From assembly GCF_001544835.2 (NCBI RefSeq), contig NZ_FCNX02000005.1:186001-250000 (forward strand): a stretch of 64,000 nt of DNA, read 5' to 3'. Each line of letters begins with the position of its first letter. The stretch's first letter is position 1. Of the stretch, positions 1-8,094 are shown in pieces. The translations under genes and the position numbers were made by a program. The stretch is from Caballeronia fortuita (GTDB lineage Bacteria; Pseudomonadota; Gammaproteobacteria; Burkholderiales; Burkholderiaceae). The notes below the pieces were generated by a model. That model was not told the origin of the DNA, did not search any database, and saw only the letters and a program-made list of their open reading frames with translations.

Positions 1-2
1 GC

Positions 3-104
3 AAGCAGCAGCCTTTCATCGTCGCGGAGCGCCAGTATCACCATGACGGCGACGCCGACTGGACCATCATCCTGATCCTCGACGTCCCGCACGAAACCCA
101 CTGA
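3..104 (+). CDS. C-terminal end of an unidentified protein, cut by the left edge
   Basis: An open frame enters from the left edge and stops with TGA at 102-104, giving 33 residues that end in DVPHETH. The tail is acidic and hydrophobic (a DADWTIILILD stretch), as in a C-terminal beta strand. I do not recognise a family from so short a piece. It is convergent with the leftward monooxygenase gene that stops at 132. That this is a real gene end is inferred only from the open frame and the spacing to the next gene. Confidence 0.4.
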   Translation, partial: KQQPFIVAERQYHHDGDADWTIILILDVPHETH

Positions 105-131
105 AAGCGCGACGATGCGCGCCCGCGTGCG

Positions 132-422
132 TCAGAGAATCTTGCTGGCGACACGCACCTCGCCGTGCTCGCACAAATCAGGCGACTTGGCGCGGAACGT
201 CTGAATATGCGCCGTTTCGCCGTGCTTCGCGAGCGCGGCTTCGCTTTCCCAGCGCTCGACGAAGATAAAGCGCCGCGGCTCCTTGATGTCGCGATGCAGG
301 TCGTATTGCAGCGCGCCTGCTTCCTTGCGCGTCGGCTCGACGTTCGCTTCCAGCACTTGCCTCAGTTCCTCTTCCTTGCCCGGCTTGGCGACAAAAATCG
401 CGACGACGGCTACTTCCGACAT
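132..422 (-). CDS. putative quinol monooxygenase, ABM domain (YgiN-like)
   Basis: The 96-residue product is one antibiotic-biosynthesis-monooxygenase (ABM) domain, a small dimeric ferredoxin-like fold. Visible features are the first strand VAVVAIFVAKPGKEEEL, the LQYDLHRD segment and the FIFVERWESEAAL strand, all typical of YgiN-type proteins that act without metal or cofactor on quinols or small aromatics. The length matches the family. The start at 422 was chosen because AGGAGA lies just upstream (about 428-434); a longer open frame reaching 503 adds a basic, non-conserved tail. Its substrate cannot be read from the sequence. It stands alone, with non-coding DNA upstream and a convergent gene end downstream. 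Confidence 0.85.
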   Translation of the reverse strand: MSEVAVVAIFVAKPGKEEELRQVLEANVEPTRKEAGALQYDLHRDIKEPRRFIFVERWESEAALAKHGETAHIQTFRAKSPDLCEHGEVRVASKIL

Positions 423-510
423 GAGCGTTCTCCTGTTTCGATGAAACGATGAAAGCAGGAGCATAACCGCGCGCGCGGGACATCGCCGAAAACGGCCGCT
501 CATCGAGCCA

Positions 511-706
511 AAGAAAAAGCCCGCGTTCCAAGAGAAACGCGGGCAAAAACCGTCGCCCTACGAGGATAGGCGACGGGGCCATCGGGGTTCGCGCATGGCG
601 AACCAATCGTCTGTTTGTCCGGTGCAACGTGCTGAATGAGCGCGCTTCGAAGAACTTCTGGCGGGCGAATTTCGCCATTGATGTAATGTACTGTCCGCCC
701 GTTCAT
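511..706 (-). ncRNA. candidate small RNA or 3' UTR ending in tandem hairpins
   Basis: Read leftward, this stretch between the monooxygenase and bamC holds three perfect hairpins in series: arms 586-592/598-604, 550-557/569-576 and 519-527/536-544. The last two are each followed on the minus strand by a T-run, as in intrinsic terminators. BamC already has its own terminator at 834-857, so these must end some other leftward transcript. A 68-codon open frame crosses the region (706 to 500), but it has no ribosome binding site and unlikely composition. A small RNA is inferred; the 5' end is a guess and no clear promoter was found. Confidence 0.3.
519..576 (-). terminator. tandem Rho-independent terminators
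   Basis: Stem 550-576 (8 bp, 11-nt loop) is followed on the minus strand by GTTTTT. Stem 519-544 (9 bp) is followed by TTTTTCTTT. Two strong signals in series end leftward transcription before the monooxygenase gene. Confidence 0.7.
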
Positions 707-739
707 TTCTATAAGCTTTTGCGCACATTTCCCGATAGA

Positions 740-761
740 AAGAATTGTCTGCGCAATTCTT
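740..761. promoter_or_regulatory. perfect 8-bp inverted repeat, possible operator
   Basis: AAGAATTG and CAATTCTT are separated by six bases (TCTGCG). The repeat lies in the 460-base non-coding stretch 423-883, between the bamC terminator and the candidate small RNA. Without a clear promoter beside it, an operator role is only a suggestion; apart from this repeat and the hairpins to its left I see nothing else in the gap. Confidence 0.3.
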
Positions 762-833
762 ACTCGTCATTCGCATTTCCGTGCATGCTGAGGAAATCGT
801 TTGCGAGCATCCAGCGAGTGAAACGCATAAAAA

Positions 834-857
834 AACCGCCTCGCGAAGGAGGCGGTT
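834..857 (-). terminator. Rho-independent terminator of bamC
   Basis: An 8-bp GC-rich stem (AACCGCCT with AGGCGGTT) is followed on the minus strand by a run of seven T. It lies 26 bases past the bamC stop codon. Confidence 0.85.
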
Positions 858-883
858 TCGTCGGATTTGAACCGAAGAAAATA

Positions 884-2074
884 TCAGCCGATCTGGTCGG
901 CGAGCAAGGCCATGATCTGACGCGCCTGCGGCGACGAATCGACATTGCCCTTGTCGTCGACGATCGCCACGCGGGTCTGTTGATCCGTCACCGCGCGCAC
1001 GTTGACCTGATACTGCTTCGCCTTCATTTCCTTGCGGCCGTGGAACACCTGGCTCCAGAAACCCTGTTCCGCCGATGATTTGTCGGTCGGATCGACGTAG
1101 CGCACGTAGTAGACGCCCTTGCTGCGGTCGCGGTCGTCCACCGTGAAGTTCGCGCGGTCCAGCGCGGTGCCCACGCGCAGCCATGCGCGGTCGTACGCTT
1201 CCGGCAAGGTCAGTTGCGACGATGCCGCCTCGGGCACCACTTCGTTGCGAATCGGCGTGTTGCTCGCGTTCGCGACGTTCTGCGCCGCCACCGATGCCGC
1301 CTTCGAATCGCCGGGCTTGGCGCCCGCCGCCGGCGCGTCGAGCGGCGTCGCGCCGCCGGAAGCCGTGCGCTGATCGGCCGCCGAGAGCGAGGACATCAGG
1401 CGCTTCAGATATTCGTTTTCGAGCGCCGGATCGTTCGGGCGCGCCTGCCACTGGCTCGTGTCGTTATTCACGCCGGTCAGCGCCTCACGCATGCCCTTCT
1501 GGCTGATGAACACATATGTGCCGCCGCTCGGGGCCGTTTCGAGACGCGTGCGGTACTTGTTGCGCTCGGCGGTGACATACGAGTTGCCGGTCGCCTTGGC
1601 GAGCGTGTCGCGGATGAGGCCGTCGGAAATCTGCGGATGGGTTTCGTTCCAGTCCGTCTCCATCACGCCCTTGTCGCGCTGATCGACGACGAGCAGAAAG
1701 CCCTGCTCCTGCCAGAAGCGCCGGATTTGCGGCCATACCTGGTCGGGCGTCTTGCCGTCGACGACGAGCCAGCGCTCGGTGCCGTCGCGCTGAATTCGCA
1801 TGCCCGTCACCGGCGGGACCACCGTGGGTGCGTTGGGCGCGACTTTCTGGATCTGCTGCAGATCCGACAGCGATGCCTGCCCGCCCTGTGGCGGCAGCGA
1901 ACGCTGGTCGGACGCTTCGTCGAGCAGGTTCGGCGGAACGGCGAGGGACACCTGTTTAGAACGCTGATCGCTCTTGTAGTTGAACGCATTGGGATTGGTC
2001 GAGCCACATCCCGCCACGATTCCGGCCACCGCGACAAGCGCAGCCATTCGCTTCGTTACACGAAAATCTGTCAT
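884..2074 (-). CDS. bamC: outer membrane protein assembly factor BamC (NlpB)
   Basis: The 396-residue lipoprotein belongs to the BAM complex that inserts beta-barrel proteins into the outer membrane. It has a signal peptide with the lipobox VAGC, so the acylated cysteine is Cys23. An unstructured stretch with the BamC-typical pattern (YKSDQRSKQVSLAVPPNLL) follows, then two helix-grip domains: residues about 90-210, with GMRIQRDGTERWLVV and WNETHP, and 280-396, with LPEAYDRAWLRVGTALDR and KGVYYVRY. A low-complexity Ala/Gly/Ser linker joins them. In many Burkholderia bamC follows dapA; here the upstream neighbour is instead a divergent DUF2844 gene, so it probably has its own promoter in 2075-2490. 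A terminator follows directly. Confidence 0.93.
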   Translation of the reverse strand: MTDFRVTKRMAALVAVAGIVAGCGSTNPNAFNYKSDQRSKQVSLAVPPNLLDEASDQRSLPPQGGQASLSDLQQIQKVAPNAPTVVPPVTGMRIQRDGTERWLVVDGKTPDQVWPQIRRFWQEQGFLLVVDQRDKGVMETDWNETHPQISDGLIRDTLAKATGNSYVTAERNKYRTRLETAPSGGTYVFISQKGMREALTGVNNDTSQWQARPNDPALENEYLKRLMSSLSAADQRTASGGATPLDAPAAGAKPGDSKAASVAAQNVANASNTPIRNEVVPEAASSQLTLPEAYDRAWLRVGTALDRANFTVDDRDRSKGVYYVRYVDPTDKSSAEQGFWSQVFHGRKEMKAKQYQVNVRAVTDQQTRVAIVDDKGNVDSSPQARQIMALLADQIG

Positions 2075-2419
2075 TTGGAGAAGTCCTTCCGCTACGCCAC
2101 GGGCGTTCTTCCGTGGATCAACCCGTTATTTTACCGGTCCGGCGGTATGCCGTGAAAAAAAGAGGTTTGCGCGGCCTCGCCAAAGCCCATCGCGGCGCGC
2201 GTCTTTGAAAGTTGCCTTTCAATGGAGAAAGAAGCCAATAGGCAGCGAAGCCGCCCAGGCCGCATCTCGTATTTAAGCCGCTTCGGATCGAATTGACAAT
2301 TTATGACAATCAGTAAAAATCGCAATTCGGTCTTTCGATGCCTGCAACGTCTTGATTTTTAGACGATTTGCCTCTCCTCTCCGGCTTTTGTCCGACATCG
2401 TGGCGCGCGTCTGTGCTTA

Positions 2420-2447
2420 TTGCAATGCTCCTCCTTCCTCTTAAAAT
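2420..2447 (+). promoter_or_regulatory. predicted sigma-70 promoter of the DUF2844-DUF3443 pair
   Basis: TTGCAA at 2420-2425 and TAAAAT at 2442-2447 are 16 bases apart, about 45 bases upstream of the GTG start at 2493. A second, weaker candidate (TTGACA at 2293) lies farther upstream. The remainder of the 418-base gap 2075-2492 shows no gene. Confidence 0.5.
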
Positions 2448-2492
2448 CGCATCTCGAAAATAAGAAGAGTCCTAAATAACGGAGAGAAAAAA

Positions 2493-2954
2493 GTGACAAA
2501 AATCAGAATTCCTCATTACGGGACGGCTTGTCTGATCGCCCTTGCGATCGGCGCATCGGTGGATGCGAACGCTCAACTCGGCGCGACGGGACGCGCCGGG
2601 ACCGCATCCCAAGGCGATGTCGTGCATCAGGCGCAGAACGGCGTCGTGCGATACCACGAAACGACCGACGCCCACGGCATCGTCGTGCGCGAATACGTCG
2701 GCACGGGCGGCGATGTCTACGCGGTGTCCTGGCGTGGCCCGGCGATGCCGGATGTCCGGTCGCTGCTCGGCGAGCATTTCGAAGCGTTCCGCCAGGGCGC
2801 GAGTGCGTCTGCCGGCGATGCGGGCCTGCACGCCGCGCACGTCGCGCAGGACGATCTCGTCGTCGAAAATCGCGTGCGGCTGCGCGAATTCACCGGACGC
2901 GCCTGGCTCGCGAGCGACTTGCCGCCAGGCGTCACGCCGGACGATATTCAGTGA
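2493..2954 (+). CDS. DUF2844 domain protein, secreted
   Basis: The 153-residue protein of unknown function starts at GTG, with GGAGAG at 2481-2486 as the ribosome binding site. Residues 1-27 form a Sec signal peptide with cleavage predicted after the DANA motif, so the product is periplasmic or secreted. The mature part has no cysteine and carries the family-typical VVREYVGTGGDVYAVSWRGP segment followed by PDVRSLLGEHFEAFR. It is followed 10 bases later by the DUF3443 gene; this pair is a recurring arrangement in Burkholderiales. The family has no known activity. If the neighbour is a protease, this could be its partner, substrate or inhibitor, which is inference only. Confidence 0.85.
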   Translation: MTKIRIPHYGTACLIALAIGASVDANAQLGATGRAGTASQGDVVHQAQNGVVRYHETTDAHGIVVREYVGTGGDVYAVSWRGPAMPDVRSLLGEHFEAFRQGASASAGDAGLHAAHVAQDDLVVENRVRLREFTGRAWLASDLPPGVTPDDIQ

Positions 2955-2964
2955 GGGGCCCGCG

Positions 2965-4254
2965 ATGATCTCACGCGCCCTTCTCCCGATTTCCGCGCTC
3001 GCCGCCTGCGTTCTGCTGCACGCCTGCGGCGGTGGCGGTGGCGGCAGCACGTCGAACGCCGCTCCCGCCGCGCCGGCCCCGCAGGCCAGCGCGCCCCAGA
3101 CAGCCAGCGCCGCCACGCCGGCGAGCGCGCCATCGGCCGCGCCCGTCGACACGACTGTCGCGCAATCGACGACGCCCAACGTGCAGGTCATCCACGTCGC
3201 GAGCACGCCGACCAACACGCGCAACATGCTGCAAACCAGCGTGACGATTTGCGTGCCCGGCACGAACACCTGTCAGACCATCGACGACATTCAGGTCGAT
3301 ACCGGGTCACACGGCCTGCGCGTGCTGGCGTCGGCGCTCGATCCGTCGATCGCACTGCCGCTGCTCGCGGCGAACAACCCGAGCGCGGTCGTCGCGGAAT
3401 GCGCGGTGTTCGGCTCGGGCTACACATGGGGCGCGGTGCGCACGGCCGATGTCCGGCTCGCGAGCCAGGTCGCGCCCGCGACATCCGTGCAACTGATCGC
3501 CGATAACGCCGCGGGCAACGCCGCCCAGGACTGCAGCCAGTCCGGCCTGCCGATGCTCACTGCATCCAGCCTGCGCGGCAACGGCATTCTCGGCGTCGGA
3601 CCGTTCACCGCAGATTGCGGCGCGGGCTGCGCGGCCTCCGCGATGCCGCGCTGGTACTACGACTGCACCTCGGGCAACTGCGTCGCGAGCACGGTCGCGG
3701 TCGCGCAGCAGGTGACCAATCCCGTCGCCAACTTCGCCACCGACAACAACGGCGTGCTGATCGAACTGCCCGATGTGCCGGATAGCGGCGCATCGGCGGT
3801 CACGGGGACGATGACCTTCGGCATCGGCTCGCAGTCGAACAACGTGCTCGGCTCGGCGACGGTGCTCAAGTCGAGCTCGCTGTCCGGTTACGTCACGACG
3901 GATTTCGGCGGCAACCAGTACGGATCGAGCTTCATCGACAGCGGATCGAACGGCGTCTTCTTCCCGTCGACGACGCTAGATAAGTGCGGCGTATGGTATT
4001 GCCCGTCGACGCCGCAGACGATCTCCGCGACGATCCGTTCGTCGAGCGGCGCGCAGACGCAGAGCGCGGTGAGCTTCACAGTCGCGCAATCGACGGCGCT
4101 GTTCGGCAGCGGCCACTTCGCCTTCGACAATCTCGCCGGTTCCGCGAGCGGCTACTTCGACTGGGGCCTGCCGTTCTTCTACGGACGGCGCATCTTCACG
4201 GCGCTCGCCGGGCGCGCGACGCCAGCGGGACCGGGACCTTATTACGCGTTCTGA
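2965..4254 (+). CDS. DUF3443 lipoprotein with pepsin-like aspartic protease motifs
   Basis: The 429-residue exported protein has a signal peptide ending in a lipobox-like LLHAC (Cys21), a Gly-run and an Ala/Pro-rich linker to about residue 70, then the DUF3443 domain. Within that domain I see VDTGS with Asp112, NGILGVG at 206-212, DSGS with Asp325 and GLPFFYGRRIFTAL near the C terminus. In that order these resemble the four landmarks of pepsin-family proteases: first catalytic Asp, the GILGLG strand, second catalytic Asp and the final strand before the C terminus. About ten cysteines in the mature part suggest disulfides and oxidative folding outside the cytoplasm. The family is formally of unknown function, and proteolysis is an inference from motif order. 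It follows DUF2844 in one operon and ends at a strong terminator. Confidence 0.85.
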   Translation: MISRALLPISALAACVLLHACGGGGGGSTSNAAPAAPAPQASAPQTASAATPASAPSAAPVDTTVAQSTTPNVQVIHVASTPTNTRNMLQTSVTICVPGTNTCQTIDDIQVDTGSHGLRVLASALDPSIALPLLAANNPSAVVAECAVFGSGYTWGAVRTADVRLASQVAPATSVQLIADNAAGNAAQDCSQSGLPMLTASSLRGNGILGVGPFTADCGAGCAASAMPRWYYDCTSGNCVASTVAVAQQVTNPVANFATDNNGVLIELPDVPDSGASAVTGTMTFGIGSQSNNVLGSATVLKSSSLSGYVTTDFGGNQYGSSFIDSGSNGVFFPSTTLDKCGVWYCPSTPQTISATIRSSSGAQTQSAVSFTVAQSTALFGSGHFAFDNLAGSASGYFDWGLPFFYGRRIFTALAGRATPAGPGPYYAF

Positions 4255-4268
4255 GCGCGCAAACTAAA

Positions 4269-4301
4269 AAAGCCGTCTCCGGTTTCTCCGGAGACGGCTT
4301 T
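4269..4301. terminator. bidirectional Rho-independent terminator
   Basis: A perfect 14-bp stem (4269-4282 with 4288-4301, loop TTTCT) flanked by A-runs and T-runs lies between the convergent DUF3443 and pcaC genes. Confidence 0.9.
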
Positions 4302-4318
4302 GATGAGCACCTGCGCGA

Positions 4319-4702
4319 CTATGCCTTGCTCTCTTCGTCGAAAATCTTCTGCGCGAGATGGAACGCCGAATTGGCCGCCGGCACGCCGCAATACACCGCC
4401 GTCTGCAACAGCACTTCCTTGATCTCGTCTTGCGTCACGCCGTTGTTCTTCGCGGCGCGCAAATGCAGCGCGAGTTCCTCGCTGCGATTGAGCGCGACCA
4501 TCATCGCGATCGTGATGAGGCTGCGCGTGTGGCGCGGCAGGCCGTCGCGCGTCCAGATTTCGCCCCATGCATAGCGCGTGATGAAGTTCTGGAATTCGGT
4601 TGTCAGTTCGGTGCGATTGGCGAGCGAGCGGTCCACGTGCGCGTCCGACAGCACCGCGCGGCGCACCTTCATCCCGGCTTCGTAACGTTCGTCGTCGGTC
4701 AT
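4319..4702 (-). CDS. pcaC: 4-carboxymuconolactone decarboxylase PcaC
   Basis: The 127-residue CMD-family enzyme decarboxylates gamma-carboxymuconolactone to 3-oxoadipate enol-lactone. It has the family fold motifs RYEAGMKVRR, FQNFITRYAWGEIWTR and GLPRHTRSLITIAMM, and the C-terminal EVLLQTAVYCGVPAA. The start at 4702 is preferred because GGAG at 4710-4713 is seven bases upstream. An ATG six bases earlier (4708) overlaps the pcaD stop as ATGA but sits too close to that site. It is the last gene of the leftward pcaIJFBDC operon and ends before a strong terminator. Confidence 0.95.
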   Translation of the reverse strand: MTDDERYEAGMKVRRAVLSDAHVDRSLANRTELTTEFQNFITRYAWGEIWTRDGLPRHTRSLITIAMMVALNRSEELALHLRAAKNNGVTQDEIKEVLLQTAVYCGVPAANSAFHLAQKIFDEESKA

Positions 4703-4704
4703 CT

Positions 4705-5493
4705 TCATTCTCCGAGAAAGTCGAGCACGGCGCGCGTGTATTCGTCGCGCTTTTCGATGTTCGACAGATGCGCCGCATCGAGTTCGAGATAACGCGATCC
4801 GCCGATGTAACCCGCGAGCTCGCGGCCCTGCGCGGCTGTCGTCGAGAGATCGTGCGTGCCGGCGATCACCAGCACCGGCAGCGCAATGGTCTTCGCTTCG
4901 TCGCGCAAATCCGCGTCGCGGATCGCTTCGCAGTTCGACGCGTAACCGTCGCCGTTCGTGTGGCGGAACACGTCGCGGATGTTCGACAGCGCAAGCTGCT
5001 CGCGCTCGATGAACGGCGCGGTGAACCAGCGCGCGATGACGGCATCGGTAAGCGCGGGCATGCCGCCCGGCTCGCGCGCTTTCGCGGCGCGCGGCGTCCA
5101 CACGGCGTCCGAGCCGATCAGCGCGGCGGTGTTCGACAACACCACGCGCGCGAAGCGTTCCGGATGGCGCGCGGCAAGCCCGATGCCGGTGAGACCGCCC
5201 ATCGACAGCCCGCAATAGTTCGCGCGATCGATCGAAAGACGATCCATGAGGCCGATCACGTCGCCGATCAGTTGATCGATCGTGTACGGTCCCGGCGGCG
5301 CGTCCGAGTGGCCGTGGCCGCGCGTGTCGTAGCGCAGCACGCGGTAATGCTTCGCGAAGGCTTCGATGTTGGGCGTCCACATCGAGACATCCGCGCCGAG
5401 CGAATTCGACAGCACGAGCCAGGGGGCGTCATCGCCCGCCGTGACATCGATGCGATAGTGAATCCGCGTTCCGTTCACTTCGGCAAGAGGCAT
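4705..5493 (-). CDS. pcaD: 3-oxoadipate enol-lactonase PcaD
   Basis: The 262-residue alpha/beta hydrolase opens 3-oxoadipate enol-lactone to 3-oxoadipate. The nucleophile elbow GLSMGG puts the catalytic serine at Ser97; AGTHD supplies Asp214 and DAAHLSN supplies His242. The N terminus has the LVLSNSLGADVSMW oxyanion-region motif typical of PcaD. The length is normal, with no fusion to PcaC as occurs in some actinobacteria. It lies four bases after pcaB and directly before pcaC, so the three genes are surely co-transcribed. Confidence 0.95.
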   Translation of the reverse strand: MPLAEVNGTRIHYRIDVTAGDDAPWLVLSNSLGADVSMWTPNIEAFAKHYRVLRYDTRGHGHSDAPPGPYTIDQLIGDVIGLMDRLSIDRANYCGLSMGGLTGIGLAARHPERFARVVLSNTAALIGSDAVWTPRAAKAREPGGMPALTDAVIARWFTAPFIEREQLALSNIRDVFRHTNGDGYASNCEAIRDADLRDEAKTIALPVLVIAGTHDLSTTAAQGRELAGYIGGSRYLELDAAHLSNIEKRDEYTRAVLDFLGE

Positions 5494-5497
5494 GTTT

Positions 5498-6865
5498 TTA
5501 CTGCTCCTGTTTGTTCGAGTTAGCGCGTGCGATGGCGGCGGCGACGAACGCCTGCGCCTCGCCGACGTAGTTCGCCGGATCGAGCAACTGCTTCAGCCGA
5601 TCTTGCGGCAGATGACGCGCGATGGTTTCGTTCGCGGCGAGTTCGTCGAAGAGCGACGTGCCGTTCGCCACCGACGCCTTCGACGCGCCTTCGACGAGCT
5701 TGTGCGCCTCCAGCCTGCCGATGGCATCGCCGAGCGCGAGCATTACCGCTTCGCCGAGAATCAGTCCGTTGGTCGCGCCGAGGTTGCGCGCAAGGCGTTC
5801 GGCGTTGACTTCCATCGACGGCACGATGGCGAGGATGTTCGACAACGCGCCCGCCGTCAGACGCGCGAGATCGGGCAGCGCTTCCCATTCGGCCTGCCAG
5901 CCGCCGAGCGCGCGTTCGTGTTCCTGGACCATGCCCGCGAAGATCGTCGCCACGAGATTCGGCGCGCGCGTAGCTGCCGTGAGCACGGCCGCGCAGCCGA
6001 CCGGATTGCGCTTGTGCGGCATCGTCGACGATCCGCCCTTGCCCGCCGCCGCCGGTTCCGCGACTTCGCCGAGTTCGGTCTGCATCATCAGCGAAATGTC
6101 GCGCGCGATCTTGCCGAGCGTGCCCGTCACCATGCCGAGAAACGCCGCGCTCTCCGCGATGCGGTCGCGCTGCGTGTGCCACGGCAATGCCGGCAACGTC
6201 AGCTTCAGGTCTTGCGCGAGCGTCGCCGCGACCGGCAATGCTTTGTCGCGCAGGCTCGCGAGCGTGCCCGCCGCGCCGCCGAATTGCAGCACGAGCGCGC
6301 GCGCCTTCAACTCGCCGAGCCGCTCGCGATGACGCGTCACCGCGTCGAGCCATTGCGCGAACTTCAGGCCGAGCGTGATCGGCAGCGCCTGTTGCAGCCA
6401 CGTGCGGCCGATCATCGGCGTCTTCGCGTGCGCGTGCGCCTGCGCGGCGAGCGCGTCGGAGAGCGCGCGCAGATCGGCATCGATCAGATCGAGGCACGCG
6501 CGCAATTGAAGCACGACGCCCGTATCGATGATGTCCTGGCTCGTTGCGCCCCAATGCACGTATTTCGCCGCTTCGGCATCGCGCGATTTCACGACGGCCG
6601 TCAGTTGCTTGACGAGCGGAATCGCCAGATTGCCGCCCGCCTGCGCGCCGAGCATCAGCGCGTCGGCGTCGATGTCATCGGCGTTGCAGGCGGCGGCGAT
6701 CGCCTCGACCGCTTCGGGCGGAATCACGCCGTGCGCAGCCGTTGCCCGCGCGAGCGCCGCTTCGACGTCGAGCATCGCCTGCACGGTCGCGCGCGGCGAC
6801 CAGATCGCGTTGGCGTCCGCGTTGCCGCAGATCAGATCGGTAAGACGTCCGGTCGATGAGAACAT
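5498..6865 (-). CDS. pcaB: 3-carboxy-cis,cis-muconate cycloisomerase PcaB
   Basis: The 455-residue member of the fumarase/aspartase superfamily cyclises 3-carboxymuconate to 4-carboxymuconolactone. The superfamily signature GSSTMPHKRNP is at residues 278-288 and holds the catalytic serine loop; GATSQDIIDTG at 106-116 and RTWLQQALPIT at 154-164 are the other two conserved regions. The length agrees with bacterial PcaB. It starts four bases after the pcaF stop, in the pca operon. No protocatechuate 3,4-dioxygenase (pcaGH) or pcaK transporter is in the window, so the ring-cleavage step must be encoded elsewhere. Confidence 0.95.
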   Translation of the reverse strand: MFSSTGRLTDLICGNADANAIWSPRATVQAMLDVEAALARATAAHGVIPPEAVEAIAAACNADDIDADALMLGAQAGGNLAIPLVKQLTAVVKSRDAEAAKYVHWGATSQDIIDTGVVLQLRACLDLIDADLRALSDALAAQAHAHAKTPMIGRTWLQQALPITLGLKFAQWLDAVTRHRERLGELKARALVLQFGGAAGTLASLRDKALPVAATLAQDLKLTLPALPWHTQRDRIAESAAFLGMVTGTLGKIARDISLMMQTELGEVAEPAAAGKGGSSTMPHKRNPVGCAAVLTAATRAPNLVATIFAGMVQEHERALGGWQAEWEALPDLARLTAGALSNILAIVPSMEVNAERLARNLGATNGLILGEAVMLALGDAIGRLEAHKLVEGASKASVANGTSLFDELAANETIARHLPQDRLKQLLDPANYVGEAQAFVAAAIARANSNKQEQ

Positions 6866-6869
6866 GCGC

Positions 6870-8072
6870 TCAGACCCGCTCGATGATCATCGCGATGCCC
6901 TGGCCCACGCCGATGCACATCGTGCAGAGCGCGTAGCGTCCGCCCGTGCGCTGCAACTGATAGCTCGCGGTCGTCACGAGCCGCGCGCCCGATGCACCGA
7001 GCGGATGGCCGAGTGCGATCGCGCCGCCGTTCGGGTTGACGCGGGGATCGTCGTCGGCGACGCCGAGCATGCGCAGCGTCGCGAGTCCTTGCGACGCGAA
7101 TGCTTCGTTCAGCTCGATGACATCCATCTGGTCGATGGTCATGCCCAGACGCGCGAGCAGCTTCTGCGACGCCGGACCCGGCCCGATGCCCATCACGCGC
7201 GGCGGCACGCCCGCGGTTGCGAGACCGAGGATGCGCGCGCGCGGCGTGAGGCCGTTGCGCTTCGCGGTTTCCTCGTCGGCGATCAGCATGGCGACCGCGC
7301 CGTCGTTCACGCCCGACGCGTTGCCCGCCGTCACCGAACCGTCCGGGCGCACGACGCCCTTCAGCTTCGCGAGCGCTTCGAGGCTCGTTTCACGCGGATG
7401 CTCGTCGCGATCGACGACGAGCGCATCGCCCTTCTTCTGCGGAATCGTCACCGCGACGATTTCTGCGCCAAGCGTGCCGTCCTTCTGCGCGCGCGCCGCC
7501 TTCTGCTGCGAGCGCAATGCGAACGCGTCCTGATCGGCGCGGCTGATCTTGTAGTCGTCCGCGACGTTTTCGGCGGTTTCGGGCATCGAATCGACGCCGT
7601 ACTGCTTCTTCATCAGCGGATTGATGAAGCGCCAGCCGATGGTCGTATCGTGGATTTCGGCCGAACGCGAGAACGCGCTCGTCGCCTTGCCCATCACGAA
7701 CGGCGCGCGGCTCATGCTTTCGACGCCGCCCGCGATCATCAGGCTCGTCTCGCCCGCCTTGATCGCGCGGGCCGCGACGCCGATCGCGTCCATGCCCGAA
7801 CCGCACAGGCGGTTGACCGTCGAGCCCGGCGTGCCGACCGGCAAGCCCGCGAGCAGCGCCGACATGCGCGCGACGTTGCGGTTGTCTTCGCCCGCCTGAT
7901 TCGCGCAGCCGTAGATCACTTCGTCGATGGCTTCCCAGTCGACTTCCTTGTTGCGTTCGACGAGCGCGCGCAGCGGCACGGCGCCCAGATCGTCGGCGCG
8001 CACCGAAGACAGCGAACCGCCGTAACGTCCGATCGGCGTGCGGATGGCATCACAAATAAAAGCGTCTTTCAT
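6870..8072 (-). CDS. pcaF: 3-oxoadipyl-CoA thiolase PcaF
   Basis: The 400-residue thiolase cleaves 3-oxoadipyl-CoA to succinyl-CoA and acetyl-CoA, the last step of the beta-ketoadipate pathway. The acylated cysteine is in NRLCGSGMDA (Cys90); GHPLGASGAR gives His356 and CTMCIGVGQG gives Cys386. The ATG at 8072 is chosen because GGAG is nine bases upstream; an in-frame TTG six bases earlier is less likely. The RYGGSLSSVRADDLGA start is typical of PcaF/PaaJ rather than acetoacetyl-CoA thiolase. Its place between pcaJ and pcaB confirms the role. Confidence 0.95.
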   Translation of the reverse strand: MKDAFICDAIRTPIGRYGGSLSSVRADDLGAVPLRALVERNKEVDWEAIDEVIYGCANQAGEDNRNVARMSALLAGLPVGTPGSTVNRLCGSGMDAIGVAARAIKAGETSLMIAGGVESMSRAPFVMGKATSAFSRSAEIHDTTIGWRFINPLMKKQYGVDSMPETAENVADDYKISRADQDAFALRSQQKAARAQKDGTLGAEIVAVTIPQKKGDALVVDRDEHPRETSLEALAKLKGVVRPDGSVTAGNASGVNDGAVAMLIADEETAKRNGLTPRARILGLATAGVPPRVMGIGPGPASQKLLARLGMTIDQMDVIELNEAFASQGLATLRMLGVADDDPRVNPNGGAIALGHPLGASGARLVTTASYQLQRTGGRYALCTMCIGVGQGIAMIIERV

Positions 8073-8094
8073 CTTCAACGTCTCCAGAGTTCTC

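Noticed and set aside
500..706. 68-codon leftward open frame upstream of the ABM gene
   Set aside because: No ribosome binding site, it runs through both terminator stems and has no recognisable domain; a small RNA is the better explanation.
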